From the NCBI GenBank assembly GCA_009809945.1, contig WTPW01001238.1, positions 1 through 64,000 on the forward strand: a DNA stretch of 64,000 nt, in the 5' to 3' direction. The translations under genes were made by a program, and so were the position numbers. Shown here piece after piece: positions 1 through 11,700 of the stretch. Position 1 is the stretch's first letter; every line of letters begins with the position of its first letter. Source of the DNA: Gigaspora margarita (taxonomy: Eukaryota > Glomeromycota > Glomeromycetes > Diversisporales > Gigasporaceae). Under the pieces are notes generated by a model. That model was not told the origin of the DNA and did not search any database. It worked only from the letters and a program-made list of their open reading frames with translations.

Positions 1-1
1 T

Positions 2-430
2 ATTGTTGAAATAGATGAGTCTAAATTTGAAGATTTATGGGTTGTGGGAATCACAGAAAGAAATGGAAATAAGAAATGTTATTTTGAGGTTGTTAGAAAT
101 CGTAATTATGCAACTCTTTATCAGTTTATTAGAAAACATATAAGACCAGGTTCTACAGTATATAGTGATTCTTGGAAGGGTTACAATAATCTTAAAAGCT
201 TAAATATAAAGCATATCCGTGTTAATCATTCTAAACATTATACACCACAGCAAAAAATTAAAAAGATTCATACAAATACAATAGAAGGTACTTGGCATGC
301 ATTAAAACTTTTAATTAAAAAAAGTAAAAGAAGGACCAGAATCATTGAACCTTATTTTAAATTGTACACGTGGAGACGTAAACACAAGAACAATATCTGG
401 GAATCATTTTTAGATCTTTTACGACAATAA
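2..430 (+). CDS. IS1595/ISXO2-like (Merlin-type) DDE transposase, 5' end outside window
   Basis: The open frame runs in from the left edge, so no start codon is visible; the GTG at 44 is internal. It encodes the catalytic domain of an ISXO2-like transposase, the family that in eukaryotes drives Merlin DNA transposons and cuts and pastes the element. Visible motifs are VEIDESKF (first Asp, codons 2-9), VYSDSWKGY (second Asp) and NTIEGTW (catalytic Glu), in the right order and spacing, followed by the basic C-terminal stretch and a stop at 428-430. About 142 codons are seen with no break, so this copy may be intact, but the N-terminal zinc-binding part lies upstream and cannot be checked. No terminal repeat with a clear duplication was found on the right side. 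An AT-rich tail follows. Confidence 0.85.
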   Translation: MVEIDESKFEDLWVVGITERNGNKKCYFEVVRNRNYATLYQFIRKHIRPGSTVYSDSWKGYNNLKSLNIKHIRVNHSKHYTPQQKIKKIHTNTIEGTWHALKLLIKKSKRRTRIIEPYFKLYTWRRKHKNNIWESFLDLLRQ

Positions 431-596
431 AAAAATGTTTATATATTTTATTTGTATTTAAAAAAAATTATTATTAAAAAATAAACTAATATTCAAATTG
501 CTTGAATACGCAAGGGTTTTAGGCTTTCTATACTTTTTAAAAATTTTTTTACTGCGCCACATTTATTATAGTAGTCTTATATTGGTATTATATATT

Positions 597-636
597 AATG
601 CATTCGGGGTCTCAATGTTACCCGAATGCATTAGGT
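597..636. repeat. Short perfect stem-loop
   Basis: AATGCATTCGGG and CCCGAATGCATT form a 12-bp stem around a loop of about 10 nt. It abuts the left end of the next hairpin element. No function is assigned. Confidence 0.6.
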
Positions 637-983
637 GTTTCAATTTTTCATATGGTTATAACTTTTTATTTAAGAAGTTTTAAAAAAATCTGACCGGTAA
701 CTTTATAGAGCTATATCAGCTCTACATATATGCCAAATATTTTTTCAAATCTCATCACCGTATAAAGTTTTAGTGATTTGAAAATTGAAATTTTATATAT
801 AAATTTATAAATTTAAATATATAATTTCAATTTTCAAATCGTTAAAACTTTTTACAGTGATGAGATTTTGAAAAGATATTTGGCATATATGTAGAGCTGA
901 TATAGCTCTATAAAGTTACCAGTCAGATTTTTTAAAAACTTCTTAGATAAAAAGTTATAACCATTGGAAAAATTGAAACACCT
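633..983. repeat. Foldback element, ~170-bp inverted arms
   Basis: The segment starts AGGTGTTTCAATTTTTC and ends with its reverse complement GAAAAATTGAAACACCT. The two arms pair over almost their full length with scattered mismatches and only a short AT-rich centre. No coding capacity is present and no convincing target duplication was found. It is probably a foldback or MITE-type non-autonomous element. Confidence 0.75.
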
Positions 984-1002
984 CATGAGTATAGATGTCT
1001 TG

Positions 1003-1317
1003 CACCATATGTCGTATACATATTTTATTAAAAAATATATATATGGGTTGTCGTCAATAGAAATCAAGCAGATTGACATCTCAAAAAAAATTAATGCCTT
1101 AATTTTCATCGTTCATATCCTGATGGATTTCGAAGCAATTCTCATGATTTAATAATCAAAAGAAAGCTCAATATTTAAGCTTTCTTTTACTATTAATATG
1201 AAAATAGCTTCGAAATTCATCGAGATATGGGCGGTAAAATTTAAGGCATTAATTTTTTCGAAATGTCAATCTGCTTGATTTCTATTGAGGGCAGCCCATA
1301 TCATTAATATGGTGTTG
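1003..1317. repeat. Second foldback element, ~95-bp arms
   Basis: Arms 1041-1136 and 1207-1301 are inverted copies (for example AATAGAAATCAAGCAGATTG and its complement), with CACCATAT and ATATGGTG further out. The loop holds a smaller perfect hairpin, AAAGAAAGCT / AGCTTTCTTT, at about 1161-1190. It lies only about 20 bp from the first foldback but is unrelated to it in sequence. Confidence 0.7.
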
Positions 1318-1559
1318 CCGTAATGAATGTGGTCAATTATGGCCGCTGTTGCGATGATAAGTTAGTCGTGAAATTATTAAAAGGTCGGTTGGTTAGAATC
1401 AAAGTTTCAGATGTTAATGTCTTGGGAGCTAAAGTTTTGGATAATTGTGCAATCGCCTGTTTTTTTCTTGAAAGATGAAAAGAGATAGTCGCAATCTTTA
1501 TTTGCTTTTTCAATCGGTGAATTAATAGACATAATTTGAAAAATGCGCATAGCATATAA

Positions 1560-1856
1560 TTTTATTTATGCCAGTAGTAAAAAAAGCAAAATAATAATGA
1601 TAACAGCATCATATCGATAACATTTGTTTCTTAGAACTGAACTATGTAAAGAATTCGCAAAGCATTTAGTTGAACCATTTTAAGTGAAATGTCAGAAAAA
1701 AATTTTTTTTAATTGTGGAATGATGGCATAAAATTATAATCAGTGAATAAATAATTATATAAAAAGAATGATATCGTATACTTCTGAAATTAAGTACCCT
1801 TTTTGCATGTTATGATGGCTAGATCATTATAATGCAGGCCAAATTTGTCATAATGC
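1560..1856. other. Intergenic, no gene seen
   Basis: AT-rich spacer. Two AATGCAGGC motifs at about 1830-1862 resemble the three-fold GCAGGCCAGAT repeat inside the hAT element at 58.4-59.3 kb, so this may be the remains of a related element next to the zinc-cluster pseudogene. Confidence 0.4.
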
Positions 1857-1859
1857 AGG

Positions 1860-2551
1860 CTAGGGGTGCTTATTTTCGGAGTTGAAGTATACTGTATTAT
1901 TATTAATAGATGTATTATCTATAAAATTTTTATCGTTTTGCATAATATATCCAGTATTGGTGCATGGTTGATAAGAAAAGGGATCGACTTCTTGATAAGC
2001 ATAGGCGGTTTTTTTTTCATAGTAATCAGAATAAAGAGTAACATTATCTGATTGTTGTGGGGGGTATCCTGACAGAGATAGGGTCGATGCATGGCCCTGC
2101 ACAGGATTAGGGGACATAGAATATAGCATAGATGTTCCATCAAAGTCATTTTCAAAATTGTTGAGAATATAGACCTGTTCTGAGCCATAGAATTCAGAAT
2201 GAAGAGTAGCATCATCTGGTTGTTGTTGAGGATATCCAAATAGAGATAGGGTCGATGAATGACCTTGCGGGGGATTATGGAAGGTAGCACAGATGTTCCA
2301 TCATGGTAATTTTCAAAACCGTTAGAAGCATAGAACTGTACTAAGTGTTTGCCATCCGTCTTCGGTCCACGTTTTTTACCCGAATCAATAAAAGTACATT
2401 CAAGATTACGTAGTGTACAACGTTCACAAATTGCACCCCCAGAACATTTTGCATGTTTTTCCTGCCAATTTGTACACGCCCTAGTTACATAAAAGCCTCG
2501 TCGCTGTCGTTTTTCCTGTTTTTGTCGCTGTTGTTGACGTTGAAAAGACAT
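1860..2551 (-). pseudogene. Zn(II)2Cys6 zinc-cluster protein, broken copy
   Basis: Reverse-strand copy of the gene at 53929. The start ATG (2551-2549) gives a basic Gln/Arg-rich leader, then the zinc cluster CTNWQEKHAKCSGG followed by CERC and C. The second of the six zinc-ligating cysteines is Trp, which should destroy the binuclear cluster. The conserved GKKRGPKTDGK basic tail follows. About 7 nt missing near 2265-2273, relative to the paralogue, shift the frame; the true C-terminal half continues in another frame and ends at 1860. It contains the same ~55-residue repeat (HASTLSLSGY-type) and a Gln/Asn-rich tail. About 170 bp upstream also align with the paralogue's upstream region, so promoter and gene were copied together. 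This is a relic of a fungal DNA-binding regulator; the targets are unknown. Confidence 0.85.
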
Positions 2552-2740
2552 AATTAATCAAATGGTGTAATAATTAATCAATAAATATTATTATAGACGC
2601 GGATGTTGGCGACAACAGAGAACTTTGTAGTTTTAATCAAAAGATATGAATTAAGATATTCAATACGTAAAATTTTATGTATTATTATTATTTAATAAAA
2701 AAATATAGATATTTATATTTTGAACTTTGAACTCAACGAA
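2552..2740 (-). promoter_or_regulatory. 5' flank shared with the 53.9-kb paralogue
   Basis: On the minus strand the segments ATTATTACACCATTTGATTA (just before the ATG), AACATCCGCGTCT, ACGTATTGAATAT and AAATATAAATATCT recur in the same order upstream of the second zinc-cluster gene. The conservation may reflect duplication alone or retained promoter elements. Confidence 0.6.
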
Positions 2741-2883
2741 TTGTAAATTTATCATTAACATAGGGCATAATTTGTATTCTTTTTTAAATTGGGTTACACG
2801 ACATAATTTGCCATACAATGTAATAAGTTCTATTTCAAAGATGCTAATCGGTTACACAATTGATAATCTTTGAAGGGCTGTTT

Positions 2884-2996
2884 AAGCCTGTACCGGGGGT
2901 ATAGGCTTTTATCCTGTTTCTCAATTTAGTTAGCACGTGATAGCTATTTTAAATTTGGTTAGAGGTTATAGGTTAAGAGCCTATACCCCGGGTATA
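2884..2996. repeat. Inverted repeat around CCGGGGGTATAGGCT
   Basis: The segments near 2888-2910 and 2968-2993 are inverted copies (ACCGGGGGTATAGGCTT against AGCCTATACCCCGGGTA), separated by about 60 bp. It stands out as GC-rich in an AT-rich spacer. Confidence 0.55.
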
Positions 2997-2999
2997 TTT

Positions 3000-3360
3000 T
3001 AAGGACGCTCATATTTGAATATTTGGCAAACAAAATAATCATGTACTTATGCATGTTGCCGATCGCCCTATAAAACAATCCATCCGGATATACACGTGTT
3101 TCTATGGAAAAGCACGGTGATCTGTGGAACGGCTAGGGAACCGGGTTTGCACGTGTGAATTCCGTGTTGGCACGAATAAAATGGTCCGAATTGGACCGTC
3201 TGCCCGGACATTTTGGACCGTAAATGGACCGGGTTTTGCTCACTTTACTAAGCCAAAATTCACGGGGTTTGGCACGGTCGAGGCACACGTAAGTTTACGT
3301 GCATATATTTCTTACGAGTTATAAGTAAGAGTGAATGAATTCGATTGGTTAGAGTATGAT
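3000..3360. other. GC-richer patch with repeated CACGTG / GGACCG words
   Basis: No gene is recognised. ACACGTG- and CCGTGTTGGCAC-like words and several GGACCG/GGTCC words recur here and again at 3540-3700. A 66-codon open frame at 3124-3324 has no family features and is not called a gene. Confidence 0.4.
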
Positions 3361-4190
3361 ATAATTGTGAAGGGGTGGTAAACAAACATGCCTATAGCAA
3401 AATTTTGCAAGGAATTTTTTTGTTATGAATTAAAGAGCTTTTTCATAGGCGAGATTTTGAGATACAGAGGATTTTTTTAAAAAAGTCGGTTGTTTTGAAT
3501 TTTGCGTTACAACTGATCCTGCGATTTTATTGGCCATACGAGATACACGTGCCATTTAATACGTGTAATTCCAACTAACGAGCCTATACGTGTCATCCCG
3601 AATACGTCCATTCCGTATAAAAAGCTTACACGTGCCATTACAGACTTCTCCGTGCTAAACCGTAACACCACCTGGACCACTTTTTTCATAGGGTCGCACA
3701 TCCGAAATGTGTAAAATTCTTAATGTTAAGGTTAGCATTTGTATTAAGGTTAAATGTTAGCAAGATATATAGTGAAATCGTTCAAGGAAAACTTTTAATT
3801 AAAGCACGGGAGTTTGTTTTGAATTTTTGTGTTCGTGTAACGTTACCCCTGATCTTGAAATCTGATTGGTAGTCTGGCACTAACCTGGTACACATTTCAG
3901 ACGTGCTTACTTAAGACCCTAGCGTCACCAACTTAAAAAATTTCGCTAAAAAATTTTCGCAGTTAAATTAGGATTAGGGTTTGCTATTAAATTAGGTTAA
4001 AAAGAGCTTTTTTAATACTAAAATTTCGTAAGAAAAACTTTTTGTTAGTGCGCAGTAAGCAGTTTCATAGGTAAAATGTTGATTTATGAACGATTTTTTG
4101 GTTTGGTTTAATTTTTTGCGTTTTTCCGCGTTACACCTGATCTCGAAATCCGATTGGCTGGCAGAATAGTTGCGAAATTTTTTAGGGTGG
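3361..4190 (+). repeat. Three degenerate copies (A-C) of the GTTACACCTGATC dispersed family
   Basis: Each copy has a left module like AAAATTTCGTAAGGAA, a T-rich middle and a right module. The right modules are GTTACAACTGATCCTGCGAT (3506-3535), GTTACCCCTGATCTTGAAAT (3842-3870) and GTTACACCTGATCTCGAAAT (4130-4159), each followed by ATTGG. Five further copies occur in the window. They are non-coding and probably derive from a MITE. Confidence 0.7.
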
Positions 4191-4834
4191 GTGATTGTCA
4201 AGTACTTACCGAAAATTGACATCATATTCTCCTTTATGCCAATCCTTTCAAAAATGTTAATCGGTTACACAATTGATAAAATGTTTTTATAATTGATTAC
4301 AATATAAATTTGATTATACTGCGCCAGTGAGTGCCAGTAATAAATACCGGGTAATAGCATCATATGATATTAGAACGATATTAAGGTTAAATTTGGGTTT
4401 GGATAAAATGGTCTGTGTAGTAAAATTTCGTAAGGAATTTTGTTTGCTAGAACGCATTAGGTATTTTCTACTGTCACAATGATGAACGGTATGCGGTGTA
4501 CTGGTGTTACTATCGGAAGAAGAGGATCAGACCATTCGCTAATATAGTCTCAAAATAGTAAACGAAAATAAAATAGTCGGGACGGGCCTAAATAGATATC
4601 AGATGGTAGAGAGGTAATAAATATTCCGGTGTGAAGGGTTCGTATCAGATAATAAATCACTGTGTCAATAAATCATAATTCAAATAATAAAATCAATTAT
4701 GTAGTAATCATTCAATAGGATATAAAAAGAAATAACTCAGAAGACTTTATTATAAAGGAGAAATCACTCAGACATAGCCTAAATATACAATCAAAGGAAG
4801 TACATCAGTCTTTTATAATGTCATCTACTCAGAA
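4190..4834. other. Intergenic, no gene seen
   Basis: AT-rich spacer. GCCAGTAATAAATACCGGGT followed by AGCATCATAT at about 4331 echoes a similar string at about 1571, which suggests an old dispersed repeat. No coding signal is present. Confidence 0.3.
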
Positions 4835-4842
4835 CTCCCACT

Positions 4843-6168
4843 CAGTGTTGGCACTGGACATATGCCGACCTATTTTTGATACTATTGGGCTGGACATGGA
4901 CATTGGACATATCCTTGGACATAGTCCAGGTCCAATATGTCCAATCACTTACTGCATTTTACAAAAAGTATGCATTTTGATTTTTAGTTCATAAATAACA
5001 TCTTTTATACTGTATGACCAACTTGAAATGATGTGCAGCGTATAATTTATCTTAATAGGGTAAGTACTAATATTTTATTCTGGCACCTTTTGATTGATTT
5101 CAAAGTTGTGATTTTCAATAATTCAAGAAAATTTAACGTATATCATGAATAAATTTATAATTATAAATTTAAATTATTTATTTATTTTTTGAGATTTAAA
5201 TGTTCAATTTTGGGATCAAATGTCGAAAGTAGAATCAGAGGATTAAAAATCGAGTGGAATCATGATAGAGTAACCGTGGAGTTAATCGATATAAATAATT
5301 TACTTATAAAATACGATGAATGTTTTTATTTTGCTAAGTGTTTCCTCTTTAAAATTGAAAAACTACAATAATCGATATCATATTCCGAATAGTATAGCCA
5401 AGTCACGACTTTATTTTTAATATATATATGTTTTTTTAAAAAGAAAAACTAATTACATTTTGACCTTAAAAACTAAATAGTTGCAAAAAATGGAGGTTCT
5501 AAATCAGCCAAAAACAAATTAGTTAATGGCCACTTGACTTTTTGGCCTACTGAACATTCTTGATCATCTAGTAATTCATTTAAGTCAGTCGATTCTAAGC
5601 TTAATGAATTATTTTCATTTGAATCTTCATCTGAAATTGATGACTATAAAGTATTATCCTCCTCTTCACTGGCATCATCAATTTCAATATAATCACTTTT
5701 ATCATTAGTATCTCGGACCGTCAAAGTACTTGGTACATCTTCAGAATGGTTTAACAAAAATATCGTTGAAGTTGATTCATAAAGCTTCTTAAGTTCTCCA
5801 TTTCTTGAATTCGGCGATCTTGAGTAAGAATTCCATGTAATTGGCTAATTGCCAATGCTTTCTTAAACTATAATATAATTAATAAAAAAAAGATTATAAA
5901 GCATATTATTTATTAAAAATAATATAACTAGAAAAGACTTTAATATATGATTTAGTAATAAACTTAAATAATTCAAATAACTTAATACTCTAATGCTAAT
6001 AATATATGAAATTAAAATATTACAATTTGATTGGCAGGAAATCATGTGACTATATACAACTTTGAAAGTTACACAATGTCCAGTGTCCAATACCTTTTGG
6101 TCCAATAGATTGGACTGGATTGGACAGCGGTTGTCCAATGTCCATGTCCAATGTCCAGCCCAACACTG
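4843..6168. mobile_element. hAT element, 1.33 kb, with perfect 8-bp TSD
   Basis: The ends are CAGTGTTGG and CCAACACTG, flanked by CTCCCACT at 4835-4842 and again at 6169-6176, an exact 8-bp target duplication as expected for hAT. Many GGACA/TGTCC words crowd both subterminal zones, the layout of hAT transposase-binding repeats. The interior contains only a broken coding remnant, so the copy is non-autonomous. Confidence 0.92.
5473..5862 (-). pseudogene. Degenerate coding remnant inside the hAT element
   Basis: On the minus strand there is protein-like sequence with stops and at least one frame change. It contains an acidic, Ser-rich segment (EIDDASEEED), then KVKWPLTNLFL, ending at a TAG at 5475-5473. 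It is presumably left from a transposase gene of the host element, but no BED finger or RNaseH-fold motif could be recognised, so the family is inferred from location only. Confidence 0.35.
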
Positions 6169-6176
6169 CTCCCACT

Positions 6177-6850
6177 GATACACTTATCAGGTCAACTTCC
6201 TTCAGCCATTACCAATCTTTATTTCCATCAACACCAATTAAACTTCTCCTCACGTCACGTTAATGTCTGGAGTAAGGCTTTCCACCTGAGTTATCAATCC
6301 CTAATACTCCTAAATCAATGCTTCATCAGGTTAGAAGATTCATGATATATGAAAACCTGGCATTAACATGAGTAATTCAAAGAACATGCCAGCAATTCTT
6401 CTTAGTTGGACGCAGCATAGTCAATATCAACTTTGGGCATTTGAGTTATTGGGATTCTATTGTATACCTTTAATACATTTAACATATAAGGTAATAACAT
6501 AGGGCAGGTATAGGTATCATTAATTAAGAAGGGATAAATAATAATCATGGTGAGATAGTTTAAGGCTTAAGAAAGATCAAAATAAGGTAATCAGATTATG
6601 ATGGTACAAGGACAAAATAACAAAGGTAATAGGAACTTTAGTGCAAAAAAAAAAAAAACTTAAAATAGTAATACTAGGTTAAAAATATGGATAAAAATGA
6701 TCAAATGATCAGTGTCTTGTGCATATATGATCTATGTGTTGATTGATTTGAAGTATGAGATCAAAGAACAGATCAATTATGCAACAGTCAGTATCATGTA
6801 ATAATATACCAAAATAAGGTAACCAATATACATGAATAATGAGATAAAAG
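6177..6850. other. Spacer, no gene seen
   Basis: AT-rich, with a poly-A run at about 6648 and several GATCAA words. No open frame longer than 64 codons and no recognisable element ends were found. Confidence 0.3.
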
Positions 6851-6852
6851 TA

Positions 6853-7050
6853 CAGTCAGACCTCTCTAAATGCACACCCTCGGGACTACAGTAAAAAAAA
6901 AATTCAAAAATGTGCATTTAGAGAGGGTGTACATTTATAGAGGTCAAAATCTATAATTGTTATATTACTTGGAACCATGCAGAAGCATGCGTTTAAAGAG
7001 GTTTTTCATATAGCATGCATTTAGAGAGTGTGCATTTAGAGAATATATAA
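6853..7050. mobile_element. pogo-like MITE, right end lost
   Basis: The left end is TA-CAGTCAGACCTCTCTAAA (TA at 6851-6852), the same end as the complete MITE at 22267. Internal TGCATTTAGAGAG words are repeated in inverted orientation. The right end decays into TTTAGAGAATATA, so the copy is truncated or eroded. Confidence 0.7.
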
Positions 7051-7146
7051 TATAAATAATATGAATCAAAGTATATTTATAAATGAAGCACAAATAATAA
7101 AGATTAGTTAGTTTGTATTTTTTCTTTTTTAGTAAAATTTAATTAA

Positions 7147-7401
7147 GGCTGTTCGAAATTACAATTTCGTTTAACATTCTCCCCCCACCAGCTCTAAGAG
7201 CTCCCCCCCTAGAATTAAACAGGCCAATCAGAACGCTCATCTCGTCTTAGGATTCCAATAAGTCACGTGCTTATAAGTCGACCAATAATAATGTGTTTAT
7301 TTTTTGCAATTTTAATATGTTTGTTTAATTTGACCCCCCTCCCCCCACCATGCTTAAGCTTCTTAAGGGAACGTTAAACGAAATTATAAATTCAAATGGC
7401 C
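7147..7401. mobile_element. PIF/Harbinger-type MITE, TAA target duplication
   Basis: The ends are GGCTGTTCGAAATTACAATT and the complement of GGCCATTTGAATTTATAATT, each followed inward by TCGTTTAAC. TAA flanks both sides (7144-7146 and 7402-7404). The subterminal zones carry C-runs. No coding sequence is present. TIR and TSD fit Tourist/PIF MITEs. Confidence 0.85.
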
Positions 7402-7404
7402 TAA

Positions 7405-8430
7405 GTAATATAATAACTATTCATCTTAATTATATAGTTGGAATTAGTTGTAAGCAAAAATTATTGGTGCTTATTATTTAAGCTAGTTTATTTTTTTGAT
7501 AAAAGTCATAAATTAACCTATAACACTAGATAAAATTTTGAGATACTGATAATTTTTTGAAAAAGTTTTTTTGATTTCATATTTACTTATATTACACCTA
7601 ATTTTGTAATCTATATAGAAGGTTGTATTACTAGCACAAATAAGTATACACATATAACTTAATCCTACTCTAAAATATAAAAGGACTTTTAAGCAAATTT
7701 GGACTTTTGAGACTCTACAGCATATTTTTTAATCCCAGTTAATTTTACATCTTTGTGTTGCTAATGCTTAGTAAAGTTATATTTAAAATGTATATATTAA
7801 AAATATGAAACTATCTAGTTAACTAAACTTTATATATAAACCAAAAAAAAGATAAAACCAAAAGCTAATGATTCAGTAAAGTTAAAGTATTAAGATATAA
7901 GTTTGTTTAATTATTATTACACATAACACAAATATTTGATTAGCAAATTATAATAGATAATTGACTATATATACAATACTAGCAGAAATTTATGACACTT
8001 TTTTAATAATTAGTTGCTATTAATAAAATTTTTATAAATTTATTTAAATTATATAAAAATTAATTTATATATTCTATAATATTAATACAAAAATTTGTTT
8101 AAAAAAATTATAATTTATATAATAAATTTATTAAGAAAAATTGGTATTTATGTTTAATAAAAATAAAAAATAAATAAATAATTTTAAAAAGTAAAAAAAA
8201 TTTTTTTAATTAAATTATTTAAATTTTTTTAAATAATTTTTTTTAAAATATTTTCAAAAATATAAATTTAAATTTTCAGAATTTTTAAATATAAAATAAA
8301 TTTTTATAAAGGTATTTTAGTAAGTTAATGTATATTCTACATATAAATTATATAGTTAATTAAAAAAATTCTAGATTAAGTTAATAAAAAAAATTTAAAA
8401 AATTTTTTATTATATTTTTTTATAAAAATT
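7405..8430. other. AT desert, no feature
   Basis: Almost pure A/T, with no open frame or repeat structure that can be trusted. Confidence 0.4.
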
Positions 8431-8630
8431 TATAACCTACATCAGCAAATTATATATATGTAATCTTACGTAAGGTATTATGGCCCATAATATTATAAAA
8501 ATCTTATGTTTGATACGATTTATTACAAAATATATTATATTATATTACAGTAATATTACAGTATTTATATCGAAATATTTTGAAATATATTGCGAAATAT
8601 TACGAAATAGACCAAATAAAAAAATGCAAA
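8431..8630. repeat. Element end with TCTTACGTAAG palindrome
   Basis: CTACATCAGC, then AATCTTACGTAAGG at 8462-8475, then AT-rich sequence with GAAATATTTTGAAATAT words. The same arrangement, reversed, occurs at about 21440-21606, so this is one end of a dispersed element. The partner end was not found. Confidence 0.5.
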
Positions 8631-9119
8631 TTTCCTCCCCTACAGAGGTCGTGTACTCATGCAGATCAATAAACTAATGTGCGCAGGAGGTAATATTTTG
8701 ATATTTTAACATTGTTTTGCAATATTAAAATTTTTTTTAAAAAATAAATAAACGATATACATATTCACATAATCATGCTTTTTTATAGGTATTGCAATTT
8801 ATTATAAAATTTTATATTTATTATTATTATATATTATACATTATAATTTATATTTATTAAATATACATTTTTAATTAATATTACATTATTATATAGTATT
8901 ATTTTTACATTATTACTAATATTTTAAAATACTTTCACACTTCATTGCATCTAATTCTATTACTATATACAAAAAACTAACCCTACACACTTATTTTCAC
9001 TCACTCCACAGTTAGCTATTATCTTCACTTCTTTGTTTTCTATCGTTTTCGCTTTGGTTATTTCTTTTGTTTTGGCTATAATCCTCATTTTGCTCTCTTT
9101 TTTTAAATACTTCAAAGAA

Positions 9120-10460
9120 GTGAAAAAATAAAAAAAACATTTCTCAGAAGTGTTGGTGTTCTTGCAAATTGCCAGAGAAATCTAATATGTTCTTGCAAAG
9201 TGCCAGAGAAGTTAAAGTTGGTATTCTTGTTAAGTGCCAAAAAAGTCGCAAAGTGTCAAAGAAGTCAGGAATAAATAAAATAAAAAAAATAGGTAAAAAA
9301 AAACAAACAAACGAAAAAACAAAAATTATAAGCAAGCTAATAAAAAAATAAATGAAGCCTCAAATCTTCATTTCTCTAAAGTAAGAGTTCGTGTTTTTGC
9401 AATTCAAAAATTTGTGAAAGCTACGTTAATGTTCTTGCAAAGTGCCAGAGAAGTTAAATTTGGTATTCTTGTAAAGTGCCAGAAAAGTCGCAAAATATCG
9501 AAGAAGTCAGAAATAAATAAAATAAAAAAAAATAAGTAAAAAAAAAACAAACTAAAAAACAAAAACTATAAGCAAACTAATAAAAAAATAATGAAGCCCC
9601 AAATCTTCTTTCTCTGAAGTAAGAGTTTGCATTCTTGCAAATTTAGAAATTGCAAAAGCTACATTAATGTTCTTGCAAAATGCTAAAAAAGTTGCGAAGT
9701 GCAGAAAAAGTCTAGGTTGGTTTCTTGCAAAGCGCCAGGAAGTAAGGGTTCTTTTTTCTCGCAAAGTACCAGAATAAAATAAATTAATAAACCAAATTTA
9801 AAAAAAAACAAAAACAAAAACAAAAAACAAAAACAAATTATGTCAAATAAAAAAATAAATAAAGTCCTAACTAAACCTTTATTTCTTTAAAGAAGCGTTT
9901 ATGAAATTTTAAAAATTGCTAAAGACATTAGTTGTGTGTTTTAGCAAAGTATCAGAAGTTTGGGTTGGCCTGCGCAAGGTTTTGAAAAGTTGTTTTTCTT
10001 GAAAGGTGTTCTTTTAAAGTGCCGAAATAAAAATAAGATGAAAAAAATTAAAAAATAAATAAATAAACAAAAAAATGAATAAAAACAAAAAAGTGAAAAA
10101 ACATACAAAATAGAAGATCTAATTATAAACAAAAGATCTAATTTGATCTTGTAGTACAGAAAGTGAACTTCATTAAACTATTTTGAAAAATCAGTCTAAT
10201 GCATAATCCAGGTTACAGATCTACTGATCCAGCTTGGTTTTCTAGTCCTAAAATATAGGTTGGCTTGCACAAAGTTTTGAAATTTTGTTTGTTTTCTTGC
10301 AAAGGTCTGTGTTCTTGTAAAGTGCAAAAAGCGAAAAAAAAACAAAATAAATCTAATTATAAACAAAAGATCTAATTTGATCTTGTAGTACAGTATTTGA
10401 ACTATTTTGAACTATTTCGAAAAAGCAGTTTAATGCACGATCCAGGTTACAGATAAGGAT
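9120..10460 (+). repeat. Tandem ~240-bp repeat array (element X, copy 1)
   Basis: The unit starts TTCTTGCAAAGTGCCAGAGA and ends with an A-rich stretch and AAATCTTCATTTCTCT. Starts near 9190, 9430 and 9670 are clear; two more, near 9940 and 10300, are decayed. A related duplication, ATCTAATTTGATCTTGTAGT, occurs at about 10135 and 10369. An inverted copy of the whole block lies at 37.2-38.3 kb. Short open frames within it are by-products. Confidence 0.75.
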
Positions 10461-11239
10461 GCACCAGTCTGGTCCAGTCTATCCTGGTCCCTAGAAGAGC
10501 GGTTCCATATTGTTTATGGTCCCATCTGGTCTGGTCTCAGTTCAAAACGGTCCTTGTTTGTGATTGGTCAGTTTTACTAAAAAAAATATAACTAGAATGA
10601 TAAACATTGTGCCTGCACTCTTTATACATTATACCAGATTCTTCCAATTGTGTAATATGTACCCCTTGATTTGTTTTTTATTAAAAATCTGTGCAGATCT
10701 GTGACCCTGCCGGCGGTCTGCAAAGAAAATTTTTTTGGAAATCGCAGATTATTAGATCAATACAAATCTGCGTAGACTATTAATAGGGTTTATATCTATG
10801 TACCTGACTATATAATATATATTATAATATAGATATATATGTATATATATATTTTTTTTAAACTTGCACTAGTTGCTTACGTGTGCTTAACATTTTATTA
10901 ATTATACTTAACAAAGTACATATTAAACTATTTCTACATAGCATACATTCGGCTAGCCATATTTCAGACTGCCCAAATACCCAGTGGGCACCAAGATTTA
11001 CCTCCCACTACTGCCTTTAGTGTATTCACCGCCATTTGATACTAGTACAACTGAGAAACACCTCAGAATGTTTGCAGGACCCTGAAGAATAAATATATAA
11101 CTCAGATCCAGACTCAAAATTTTAATATAACTTTATACACTTAATTTTATTAAAAGCTTTATACAAAATTATCATATAAGTTCAAATTTTACTATAAATT
11201 ATACAATTTTAGATCTGAGTTTATTTTACCATATATATT

Positions 11240-11700
11240 CCTATTCCGAAAATAAACTACCCTTTTGTTTTAACCAAAAAAATATAAAAACTTGTTTTAT
11301 CCAAAAATAAGCTACCCCCGATCGATAATAGTCACTACATAGTAAAGTCCAAATTTTACTATGCAAATCGGTTATAATCGCTTAAGTAAACTTGTTCGGA
11401 AGATCAAAATACATACGTTAAAAATTTTCATACAAATTGGAGAACTTTTTATTATTTGAGTTTTAATTTTTACGTTCGTCNAAAAATTAAANANTTTTTA
11501 AAAAATATATANGCNGAACNTAAAAATTACAAGTTAAATAATAAAAAGTTCTCCGATTTGTATGAAAATTTCGGAGAATATGCATTTTTATATTATGCAC
11601 ATGTTTACTTAAGCGCATATAATCGATTTACATAGTAAAATTTGGACTTTGTTATGTAGCGTTTATTTGCGATCGATAATAAGCTTTTTGCACAGATATT
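11240..11700. repeat. Foldback element F, copy 1
   Basis: Inverted arms contain ACATAGTAAAGTCCAAATTT, TCGCTTAAGTAAACTTGTTC and AGAACTTTTTATTATTTGA in both orientations. The single-N bases at 11481-11520 fall at the hairpin centre. Outer arms carry AAAATAARCTACCC. Confidence 0.8.

Noticed and set aside
3124..3324. 66-codon frame in the CACGTG/GGACCG patch
   Set aside because: No motif, the frame has no good start context and the nucleotide words repeat outside it.
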